Assembly: GCA_900757185.1 (NCBI GenBank)
Contig: CAAEMX010000058.1
Span: forward strand, 1-16,887
DNA from: an uncultured Collinsella sp.
GTDB lineage: Bacteria > Actinomycetota > Coriobacteriia > Coriobacteriales > Coriobacteriaceae
Length of the DNA: 16,887 bases
Reading direction: 5' to 3'
Each line of letters opens with the position of its first letter. Positions within the stretch are counted from its first letter, which is position 1. Positions 7,592-13,983 of this stretch are shown one piece after another. The position numbers and the translations under genes were made by a program. The notes under the pieces were generated by a model that was given only the letters and a program-made list of their open reading frames with translations, was not told where the DNA came from and made no database searches.

Positions 7592-7954
7592 TTACTCCTT
7601 GGGGAAAACGAGGCCGTCGATGCAAACGTCAACGCGCTCGACCTCAACGCCCACCTGGGCATCGATGGCGGTGACCACGGCGACGCGAACGGCCTCGGCG
7701 AGTTTCTTGAACGGATAGCCAAAGAACACCACGACACGCACGGTGAGTGCGAGCTTGTCGCCGACGACCTCGGCCTCGACCGCCGGCTCGGAAGCCGGGG
7801 CCTTGGACGAGAGCATCATGGAGACAAGGTTGGTGGCAAGGTCCTTGACGCCAACGGAGGCGATGCCCTCGACATCGGACACGGCGCGCGAGACGATGGC
7901 GGTCAGAACATCGGGTGAAATGCCGATGCCGTCAATCTTGATTTCCTGGGGCAT
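7592..7954 (-). CDS. Asp23/Gls24 family protein (YqhY-like)
   Basis: This small (120-aa) Asp23/Gls24-domain protein has no predicted enzymatic activity. Residues 1-60 include the typical VLTAIVSRAVSDVEGIASVGV segment; residues 60-115 hold the alternating VRVVVFFGYPFKKLAEAVR and VEVERVDVCIDGLVF strands. There is no signal peptide or membrane segment, so it is cytosolic or peripheral. The family includes staphylococcal Asp23 (membrane-associated, cell-wall stress) and Bacillus YqhY, which neighbours nusB and is linked genetically to fatty acid synthesis. Position between efp and nusB argues for the YqhY group. CTAGGAGGACTC gives a strong ribosome binding site before the ATG. The gene is 24 nt downstream of efp and coupled to nusB. 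Confidence 0.9.
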   Translation of the reverse strand: MPQEIKIDGIGISPDVLTAIVSRAVSDVEGIASVGVKDLATNLVSMMLSSKAPASEPAVEAEVVGDKLALTVRVVVFFGYPFKKLAEAVRVAVVTAIDAQVGVEVERVDVCIDGLVFPKE

Positions 7955-7978
7955 GAGTCCTCCTAGAAGAGTTGGTTG

Positions 7979-8542
7979 CTAGACGCGGGAGACGAACTTG
8001 CCGTCGCGGGTGTCAACCTTAATGACCTCGCCCTCGTTGAGGTACATGGGGACCTGGATGACAGCGCCGGTGTCGATCGTGGCCGGCTTGGTGGAACCCT
8101 GGACGGTGTCGCCCTTAAAGCCCGGGTCGGTCTGGACGATGGTGGTCTCGATGAACATCGGCGGGGTCACGCCCATGAGCTCGTCGTCGGCGAAGAGCAG
8201 CTGGCAGATGTCGTTCTCACGCAGCCACTTGGAGTTCTCGCCCACCATGTCCTCGGGAACGGGAACCTGCTCGTAGGACTCGTTGTCCATGAAGATGTAG
8301 TCGGTGCCGTCGTTGTAGAGGTACTGGAACTCACGGGTGGTGAGCATGACGCTCTCGAACTTGGTGCCGGCGTTGCAGGTGTTCTCAACGACACGACCGC
8401 TCTTGATATCGCGAGTCTTGTAGCGCACAAAAGCACCGCCCTTACCCGGCTTGACATGCTGGAACTCGACGATGGTATAAACCTTGTCCTTAATACGGAG
8501 ACCGAGGCCGTTCTTGAAGTCGGCGGTAGAAATGGTAGGCAT
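7979..8542 (-). CDS. efp: Translation elongation factor P
   Basis: EF-P binds between the P and E sites of stalled ribosomes and rescues synthesis of polyproline stretches. The 187-aa product has the standard length and three-domain layout: KOW-like domain 1 (1 to about 65), then two OB domains. The tip loop KPGKGGAF carries Lys34, the residue that other bacteria modify (for example beta-lysylation or 5-aminopentanol); the modifying enzyme here is unknown. AAAGG precedes the ATG. A TATAAT box lies about 60 nt upstream and a terminator of the preceding gene separates it from pepP, so efp probably starts its own transcription unit running to recN. Confidence 0.97.
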   Translation of the reverse strand: MPTISTADFKNGLGLRIKDKVYTIVEFQHVKPGKGGAFVRYKTRDIKSGRVVENTCNAGTKFESVMLTTREFQYLYNDGTDYIFMDNESYEQVPVPEDMVGENSKWLRENDICQLLFADDELMGVTPPMFIETTIVQTDPGFKGDTVQGSTKPATIDTGAVIQVPMYLNEGEVIKVDTRDGKFVSRV

Positions 8543-8599
8543 AGCGACCTTTCTTCTTATGGGCAGAACGCACAGGCGTCCAAATTACATACGACCGAA

Positions 8600-8605
8600 A
8601 TTATA
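8600..8605 (-). promoter_or_regulatory. -10 box of the efp-recN run
   Basis: On the minus strand this reads TATAAT, a perfect sigma-70 -10 hexamer, about 58 nt upstream of the efp ATG. The start of transcription would be near 8593. The best-spaced -35 candidate (GCTGCA, 17-nt spacer) is poor. The box lies between the pepP terminator (8637-8679) and efp, which supports a fresh start of transcription here. Confidence 0.6.
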
Positions 8606-8636
8606 CACTTGCAGACGGCGCCTGCAGCGAGCGCAT

Positions 8637-8679
8637 AAAAAGAGAACGCGGGGCGTCCGAATCGATCCGGACGTCCCGC
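8637..8679 (-). terminator. Rho-independent terminator after pepP
   Basis: A 12-bp inverted repeat, GCGGGGCGTCCG at 8648-8659 with 8668-8679, has an 8-nt loop and a single G-T wobble. On the minus strand it is followed, after a short spacer, by a run of T (complement of A8637-A8641). It begins 22 nt past the pepP stop codon and precedes the efp promoter. The plus strand shows only an A-run after it, so it works toward efp. Confidence 0.82.
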
Positions 8680-8701
8680 CCCAAAAATCTATCGAAATGA
8701 G

Positions 8702-9832
8702 CTAGCAATCGATGACGTGAAGGTCATGCGGCGTCTTGGTGAAGGGCTCGTAGCCGTTCTCGGTGACCACGCCGTAGTCCTCCAGACGCACGCCGCCCAC
8801 GCCGGGCAGGTAGACGCCGGGCTCCATGGTGATAACCGAGCCGACCTCGATGATATTCTTGCTGCGGTTGAAGTTGGGCAGCTCGTGGATGTCAATGCCC
8901 ACGCCGTGGCCCAGACCATGGTTGTAGTAATCGCCATAGCCGGCATCGCCAATGATCTTCTTGGAAAGCTTGAAAATGTCATTGCCCTCGACGCCCGGAT
9001 GGATGGCGGCGACGCACTCCTCGTGCGTACGGCGCACGAGCGCGTACAGGTCGAGCTGTTCTTGCGTGGGCTCGCCCATCACGACGGTACGCGTCATATC
9101 GGAGCAATAGTCGCAGTAGCCCGCGCCATAATCCATGAGAACGAAGTCGCCCTTCTCGATCACACGGTCGCTCGGGACGGCATGCGGATTGGCGGTGTTG
9201 GGACCGCTCGCGACGATGGAGCCGAAGGCCAGGCTGTCGGCGCCGTTGGCGAACATAAAGTTCTCGAGCTCGTTGCGAACCTGCTTCTCGGTCATACCGG
9301 GCTTAATATAGCCGAGCATGTGCTGGAAGGCGGTGTCGGTGATCGACTGCGCATGGCGCATGAGCTCGATCTCCTCGGCGTCCTTGATGGCGCGCATCTT
9401 GCGAATGTCGTCATGCATCAGCGGCAACATGCAGGCGACGGAACGATCCTCCAAGCCACGCTGGATACCCTGGTAGAAGTTGATCTGCATGTCGTCCTCG
9501 ACAGCGCAGACACGGCACTTGTTGGCCGCGATCTTGCCGGCGACCCAACCGGGGATGGTGCCCTCATCCATGTCGTAGACCCAAGGGCTGCCGGCGGGCG
9601 TGTTCTCCTCAAAGCTGTTGAGGTAGCGCGAGTCGGTATGGAACAGGCACTGGTCGGCCGTAATAAACGCAGCGTGCGGGAACTCGAAGGTGTAGTCGAA
9701 GACGCCCTTCACGCCCGTAAGCCAACGAAGGTTGGCCTCGTCGCGCACCACGATGGCGTCGTAGCCACGCTCGGCCATTAGGGCACGGACACGCTCGATA
9801 CGACCGGCAGGACCGGCAGCAAACTCAGACAT
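8702..9832 (-). CDS. pepP: M24-family Xaa-Pro aminopeptidase
   Basis: This cytosolic metallopeptidase removes an N-terminal residue preceding proline. The 376-aa protein has an N-terminal creatinase-type domain (about 1-140) and a C-terminal pita-bread catalytic domain. All five metal ligands are visible: D234 in LMDYGAGY, D245 in SDMTRT, H309 in HGLGHGVG, E337 in TMEPGVYLPG and E351 in VRLEDYGVV; H217 in NPHAVP fits the proton-shuttle position. AAAGGA lies upstream of the ATG. It sits between aroB and efp, as pepQ does in mycobacteria and as a pepP-like gene does beside efp in Bacillus. It has its own terminator, and a structured region separates it from aroB. The symbol could equally be pepQ; dipeptidase and aminopeptidase are hard to tell apart here. 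Confidence 0.93.
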   Translation of the reverse strand: MSEFAAGPAGRIERVRALMAERGYDAIVVRDEANLRWLTGVKGVFDYTFEFPHAAFITADQCLFHTDSRYLNSFEENTPAGSPWVYDMDEGTIPGWVAGKIAANKCRVCAVEDDMQINFYQGIQRGLEDRSVACMLPLMHDDIRKMRAIKDAEEIELMRHAQSITDTAFQHMLGYIKPGMTEKQVRNELENFMFANGADSLAFGSIVASGPNTANPHAVPSDRVIEKGDFVLMDYGAGYCDYCSDMTRTVVMGEPTQEQLDLYALVRRTHEECVAAIHPGVEGNDIFKLSKKIIGDAGYGDYYNHGLGHGVGIDIHELPNFNRSKNIIEVGSVITMEPGVYLPGVGGVRLEDYGVVTENGYEPFTKTPHDLHVIDC

Positions 9833-9864
9833 GCAGATTCCTTTCTTGTTGTCTCTATATAGAC

Positions 9865-9927
9865 GGGACGGGTCTCAACCGAACGGCGGAATCGCATGCG
9901 ATCCGCAACCGATTGGAAACCCGCCCC
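9865..9927 (-). promoter_or_regulatory. Nested hairpin in the aroB-pepP spacer
   Basis: Outer arms 9865-9876 and 9916-9927 pair over 12 bp, with two G-T wobbles if read as minus-strand RNA. Inside them 9886-9906 forms a second hairpin around the palindrome ATCGCATGCGAT, flanked by GCGG and CCGC with one bulged base. No T-run follows on either strand, so a simple terminator is unlikely. Upstream of it, TTGACT (9953-9958) and TATCAT (9933-9938) look like promoter hexamers, but their spacer is only 14 nt. It is most likely a structured 5' leader of pepP or an RNA processing site. Confidence 0.45.
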
Positions 9928-9964
9928 TCAACATGATACGAAAAACGATGGAAGTCAATAAATC

Positions 9965-11074
9965 TTAGAGAAGTTCTTTGCGAGAAGCCAAGTAGGCGTG
10001 AGCATGGCGCTCAAGAACCTCGTCCTCAACGCTCGTGAGACGAATGGCGCCGAGTGCCGCGGGCAGCGGCAACATGCTGCGGTTCGAGCGGACAAACTGC
10101 TGTCTGCGGAACTCCTCGATATATGCGGCAGGCTCCAGATCGAAGGCAAGCTCCTCGATACCAAAGTCCTCCAGGCAGTCATCGACCTCAAAGACGTAAT
10201 CGATATCGAAGTCGCAGGCATCATGTGCAAGGCGCGCCTCGAAGCGCATGCCCTCGGACAACAGCTGGTAGGCAGGGACCTGCGAAGCGGCATCGCCCAA
10301 GCAGGCGCGCAGGGTGCGTTCCCCCATCTTGCCAAAATCGAGCGCATGGCGAGCGCTCGGGTTCGTGGCCGTCAGCACGTCCTTGCGGGCAGTCTGAGAC
10401 CATTGGACGGCATTGACGAGCGCGACCTCCTCACCAGCAAGAATCTCGGGGACAGTCTCAATAAACTGATTCCAGCGCGACTTGCTGCTCGAAAGCATGG
10501 TGCCAACAAGTACCGCATAGCCGAGCTTGAGGTCCTCGGGGTCCGCTTCGCGAACAAGGTCGAGGTCACACACGACCAAGCCCGGTTCGGGACGGAACGC
10601 GATAGCGGGAAGCGCATTGGCCGACGAGGCGACGAGCGGCTTCATGGTCGTCGCGACCGTGAGCATGGCGTCGAAGGTCGTCGGCAACAGCGCGCACTCA
10701 GTTCGGCCGCACCACTGGTTGGCGCACCAGCTAACAACCGAGCAGGTTGCGGCATCGCCAACGGCGACAACCAGATCGTCGCAGGTAACGCCGTTGGCAG
10801 ACAGGGCGCCAAAGATAGCATCGGCATCGGCCAGCGTAGCACCGGCAGGCGAAACCTCGAGGACGAGCGGCGACACGGCAAAACCGGCGTCGATCAGCGC
10901 ATGCTCGACGACCTCGCCAAATCGCTCGGATGTGGCGTCGTTCCAAACCACCATCGCGCGCTTAGGCTTGCCCACAGCCGAGGCAAACATGCGCGGCAGC
11001 TCCTCGAACGCACCCAATCCGACGCGGACATCGACACTGCGGTTTTGGAAATTGATAAGTTGACGGCGAATCAT
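9965..11074 (-). CDS. aroB: 3-dehydroquinate synthase homologue, active site degenerate
   Basis: The 369-aa length and overall pattern fit AroB, which converts DAHP to 3-dehydroquinate with NAD and a metal. The active site looks eroded. The glycine-rich GGGVVGD block reads VGDAATC (about 105-111). After the retained PTT (131-133), the DSSVGGK block reads TVATTMK, keeping only the lysine. The GxAEVIK segment reads GYAVLVG, with V188 in place of the zinc-ligand Glu. The FGHTxGHA block reads FGKMGERT, and the HGE histidine aligns with S273. All three zinc ligands therefore appear lost. The frame is intact. The start at 11074 overlaps the aroK stop by 4 nt (ATGA); a longer in-frame start at 11107 lies inside aroK. 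Catalysis of the canonical reaction is doubtful; a regulatory or structural role with AroK is inference. Confidence 0.82.
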   Translation of the reverse strand: MIRRQLINFQNRSVDVRVGLGAFEELPRMFASAVGKPKRAMVVWNDATSERFGEVVEHALIDAGFAVSPLVLEVSPAGATLADADAIFGALSANGVTCDDLVVAVGDAATCSVVSWCANQWCGRTECALLPTTFDAMLTVATTMKPLVASSANALPAIAFRPEPGLVVCDLDLVREADPEDLKLGYAVLVGTMLSSSKSRWNQFIETVPEILAGEEVALVNAVQWSQTARKDVLTATNPSARHALDFGKMGERTLRACLGDAASQVPAYQLLSEGMRFEARLAHDACDFDIDYVFEVDDCLEDFGIEELAFDLEPAAYIEEFRRQQFVRSNRSMLPLPAALGAIRLTSVEDEVLERHAHAYLASRKELL

Positions 11075-11604
11075 AGCAGTCCACGCTCCAAAAGCTTCTC
11101 GGCACAAAGGTAGGAAACGTCCTCGAAGGACTTGTTGCGAATATCAAGGGTAATATCGGCGGCCCGGCGATACAGCGGACGGCGATGCTCAAACAGGCGC
11201 GCAGCGTGCTCGGGCGAGCGGAAATCGGGCCTGGTATCGGAGCGGCGGATCTGGCGCAACGAGTCCTCAAAGTCGCCTTCGAGGTACACACAGGTACCCA
11301 TCTCGTGCATCAGCTCAATGTTCACCGGCGTCTCGACGATGCCGCCCCCGCACGATACCAGCAGGCTGCGCTCGCTTTGAAGCGAACGGAGTGCCGAGGT
11401 CTCGAGCTCGCGAAAACGATCCTCGCCCTCGGTCTCAAATATCTCGGTCACCGACTTGCCACATCGACGCACGACCAAGCGGTCGGTATCGATAAAACGC
11501 CGCTTGAACATAGTGCCCACGTTGCGCGCAAGCGTCGACTTGCCCGCGCCCAAAAAGCCGATAAAGAAGATATGGTCGCAGCCGTGTTTGATGTGCTGAG
11601 ACAT
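11071..11604 (-). CDS. aroK: Shikimate kinase
   Basis: This cytosolic P-loop kinase makes shikimate 3-phosphate from shikimate and ATP. The 177-aa product fits the family. Walker A GFLGAGKST is at residues 16-24. Shikimate and Mg contacts known from the Mycobacterium enzyme are all present: DTD at 39-41, the Arg of FRELE (R65), GGG at 86-88, the Arg of the lid segment TRPDF (R125) and R142 in HRRPLYR. The kinase therefore looks competent, in contrast to its partner aroB, which it overlaps by 4 nt. It starts 8 nt after yqeG. No aroA, aroC, aroD/Q or aroE is present in the window. Confidence 0.94.
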   Translation of the reverse strand: MSQHIKHGCDHIFFIGFLGAGKSTLARNVGTMFKRRFIDTDRLVVRRCGKSVTEIFETEGEDRFRELETSALRSLQSERSLLVSCGGGIVETPVNIELMHEMGTCVYLEGDFEDSLRQIRRSDTRPDFRSPEHAARLFEHRRPLYRRAADITLDIRNKSFEDVSYLCAEKLLERGLL

Positions 11605-11612
11605 GGCGAAAC

Positions 11613-12110
11613 CTATTCCTCGCAGGGAAGGTCGCGCAGGGCCCGGCGCTCAAAGATACGGAAGATCTGCGTGTACCACAGGTCCTGGGTCGCCTGCGGC
11701 TTGACCAGAATAGTGTCAACGCCGGCAAAGTTACCGCTCCACACGTCCGTGTAAAGCTGGTCACCGATCAGTACCGCCTCGTCGGCCGTGGCGCCGAGGC
11801 GCTTAAGACCCGCCTTGAGGGCAAACGGCGCCGGCTTCATGGCGTGGCTAATGGCCTCGAGTCCCAGCTCGCGTGCAGAGCTCATGACCTGGTCGCGATG
11901 CCAGTTGTTGGACACCATGCACAGCTTAAAGCCTTTGGCGCGGGCGGCGTCAAGCCAAGCGGAAACCGCGGCGGGAACCTGCTCGGTGTCGCGCGGCACC
12001 AGGGTGTTATCGCGATCGAGCAGAATGGCGCGTTTGCCGTCGGCCCACAGGGTATCAAGGTCGATGCGATCGACCGAGGCAACGTATCGTTTGGGGCTAA
12101 AAATCCTCAT
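11613..12110 (-). CDS. yqeG: YqeG-family HAD phosphatase
   Basis: This is a 165-aa HAD-superfamily class IIIA phosphatase of the YqeG type. Motif I is LLDRDNTLV with nucleophile D32 and acid/base D34, motif II is VSNN (S67), K92 in MKPAPF is the motif III lysine, and GDQLYTDV (116-123) holds the acidic motif IV. Relatives in yeast (Gep4) and plants dephosphorylate phosphatidylglycerophosphate, so a lipid-phosphatase role is possible but not shown for this protein. The ATG at 12110 is chosen because HAD homology and the usual length start there; the frame is open much further upstream inside mltG. One nucleotide separates it from the mltG stop. It sits where aroE and aroC are found in many Actinobacteria. 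Confidence 0.9.
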   Translation of the reverse strand: MRIFSPKRYVASVDRIDLDTLWADGKRAILLDRDNTLVPRDTEQVPAAVSAWLDAARAKGFKLCMVSNNWHRDQVMSSARELGLEAISHAMKPAPFALKAGLKRLGATADEAVLIGDQLYTDVWSGNFAGVDTILVKPQATQDLWYTQIFRIFERRALRDLPCEE

Positions 12111-12111
12111 G

Positions 12112-13545
12112 CTAATTCCAAGACTGTTGATGCTCTTCGTAGGTTTGCGAGAAGTACTCCTCGTCCTGTGTAATGTAGAAATACAGGTCATCGGAGTCGG
12201 TCGGCTCAAGGGTGGCCTTGAGCGCCTCGAGCGACGGAGAGCAGATGGGCGTGGGCGGCAGGCCCTCGTGCTTATAGGTGTTATACGGGCTATCGCTCTG
12301 CAGGTCGTCGGCGGTAACCTCGCCGCCGGTGACATACATCATGGTCGCATCGCTGTTGAGATAACGCAGACCGTCGAGCTTGCCGGCAAGGCGGTTGTAA
12401 AAAACCGAGGCCACGTGCGCACGTTGATCGGCGTTGAGGCCCTCGCGCTCAACAATAGAGGCCAAGTTGACGATGTCGCAGTCGGACATCTCCACACCGT
12501 AGCGTTCCATGATCTTCGCCTCGCAGCTCGCAAAATCAAGCGACTTGTACTCGGTCTTAAACTGATCGAGCATGGCGCGAATCACATCATCGGCCGTCGG
12601 CGAATCACCCAACGAATAGGTCTTGGGGAACAAGAAACCCTCGAGCGAGTCGTTGGCGGCTCCCTTAAGGAAGCTATAGTCGTCCACGTAGTTGGAGGCC
12701 TTGGCCTGGTTGAGGAAGTCTTCCTTAGAGATGCTGTCGTAGGCCTGGGCCACGCGGTCGGCGACTTGATCGACTGTCAGACCCTCAGGGATAGTCAGCG
12801 CATTGGAGCCCGCGTTGGGGCCTTCCATGAGCTGCTGAACAACCTTGGTCGCATCCATGAGTGTGGTGAACGAGTAGGTGCCAGGCTTAAGCGACATATC
12901 GGCGTTAAGCTTTTTCACCGCCGCGTAGTAATCCTTGGGATTTTCGACGATATGGTTCTCGGAGAGAATCGAGGCGATCGTATCGCCCGAAGCACCGTCG
13001 GGAATGGTCACCGTAACTTGCTGGCCAGCAGCGACTTTCGCATCCTCACCGGCAAAGAAGCCCTTAACGGCAGGTACGACAAAGAAAGCGATAGTAGCAA
13101 GCGCGATTACGGCCACCACAACGCCGATGATCATAGGAACCGGAGAACTCTTCTTTTGAGCACCGCGACGAGCATGCGTGTTGTAGCTCGAGCGAGTCGC
13201 CGGAGCAACGCCATGCGACCCGCGAGCGTGATGCGAATGCGATTGGGGGGCCTGCGTTCGCTGGGTAGGTGCCTGTTGCTTAAAGCGAGCACCGCCTGCA
13301 GGCTGAGCCGAACGAGCAGTGGGCTGCTGAGCCGCGTGAGAAGCCGGATACTGAACCGAACGAGCAGAAGGCTGCTGACCCGTCCGTTGAACAGGTTGGG
13401 CCGAACGAGAGGAGGACTGCACCGGGCGCGCGGCAGACTGAGCTGCGCGCTGGGTCGGCTGTGCCGGACGCTGGCCAGGCTGGGCAGGGCGCGACGCCGA
13501 CTGACGTGTACAATTCGGCTGGCGCGGATCGGAAGCGCTAGGCAT
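12112..13545 (-). CDS. mltG: Endolytic transglycosylase MltG (YceG-like)
   Basis: MltG is a membrane-anchored lytic transglycosylase that cuts nascent peptidoglycan strands and sets glycan length. In this 477-aa form, residues 1 to about 130 are a low-complexity tail rich in Gln, Pro, Ser, Ala and Arg, with short repeats such as RSAQP. One membrane helix follows (about 136-159, MIIGVVVAVIALATIAFFVV). The external YceG domain carries the catalytic Glu366 in ASIVERE, the LNSDATMMYV segment, and SPYNTYKHEGLPPTPICSPS near the C-terminus. The start at 13545 has GAGGAGG upstream and overlaps ruvX by 8 nt. Topology would leave the tail in the cytoplasm, as in the long-tailed MltG of Streptococcus. 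Confidence 0.94.
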   Translation of the reverse strand: MPSASDPRQPNCTRQSASRPAQPGQRPAQPTQRAAQSAARPVQSSSRSAQPVQRTGQQPSARSVQYPASHAAQQPTARSAQPAGGARFKQQAPTQRTQAPQSHSHHARGSHGVAPATRSSYNTHARRGAQKKSSPVPMIIGVVVAVIALATIAFFVVPAVKGFFAGEDAKVAAGQQVTVTIPDGASGDTIASILSENHIVENPKDYYAAVKKLNADMSLKPGTYSFTTLMDATKVVQQLMEGPNAGSNALTIPEGLTVDQVADRVAQAYDSISKEDFLNQAKASNYVDDYSFLKGAANDSLEGFLFPKTYSLGDSPTADDVIRAMLDQFKTEYKSLDFASCEAKIMERYGVEMSDCDIVNLASIVEREGLNADQRAHVASVFYNRLAGKLDGLRYLNSDATMMYVTGGEVTADDLQSDSPYNTYKHEGLPPTPICSPSLEALKATLEPTDSDDLYFYITQDEEYFSQTYEEHQQSWN

Positions 13546-13966
13546 GCGAAACCTCCTCGTTTTTACGATCAAGCCACGTCTGCAAAAACAGGCTGGCGGC
13601 AATCATGTCAATCTTGCCCCTCATCTGCTTTTCGTTGAGGCCCTGCTCGCGCAGGATACGCTTTGCCTCTTGCGAGGACAGGCGCTCGTCCTCAAACTCC
13701 AACGGAAGATCGAGCTCGTCGGCAATCTTTTGCGCAACAGCGGCAACGCGCTCGGCCTGGGGACCGGGCTCACCGGCCATGGTCAGGGGACGCCCACTTA
13801 CCAGGATATCGGGCTCATAGTCCTCAACCAGGTAGCAGAACGTCTTGGCCATACCGGTGACCTCTGCAGCCGGGAGCACCTTGACAGGCATCGCCATCTT
13901 GCCATCACGGCGCGAGACGGCGATGCCGATCCTGGTCTCCCCTATGTCCAGCGCAAGCGCGACCAC
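13538..13966 (-). CDS. ruvX: Holliday junction resolvase-like protein RuvX/YqgF
   Basis: This RNase H-fold nuclease family is implicated in 16S rRNA 5' maturation and proposed as a Holliday junction resolvase. The 142-aa product has the usual size. The acidic catalytic set is visible: D7 in LALDIGETRIGIAVS, E94 in FEDERLSS and D120 in GKIDMIAASLFLQ. VSGRPLTMAGEPGPQA is the typical central motif. The start is GTG at 13964-13966, where homology begins, with AGGT about 8 nt upstream. It lies 17 nt after alaS and its end overlaps mltG by 8 nt. The alaS-ruvX-mltG order is widespread in Gram-positives. Confidence 0.95.
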   Translation of the reverse strand: MVALALDIGETRIGIAVSRRDGKMAMPVKVLPAAEVTGMAKTFCYLVEDYEPDILVSGRPLTMAGEPGPQAERVAAVAQKIADELDLPLEFEDERLSSQEAKRILREQGLNEKQMRGKIDMIAASLFLQTWLDRKNEEVSHA

Positions 13967-13983
13967 AGCGACTACCTAGATTC

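Noticed and set aside
12111..12335. 75-residue N-terminal extension of the yqeG frame
   Set aside because: The extension overlaps the mltG coding region and is Arg/Ser/Pro-rich frame-shadow sequence. The HAD protein of normal length starts at 12110.
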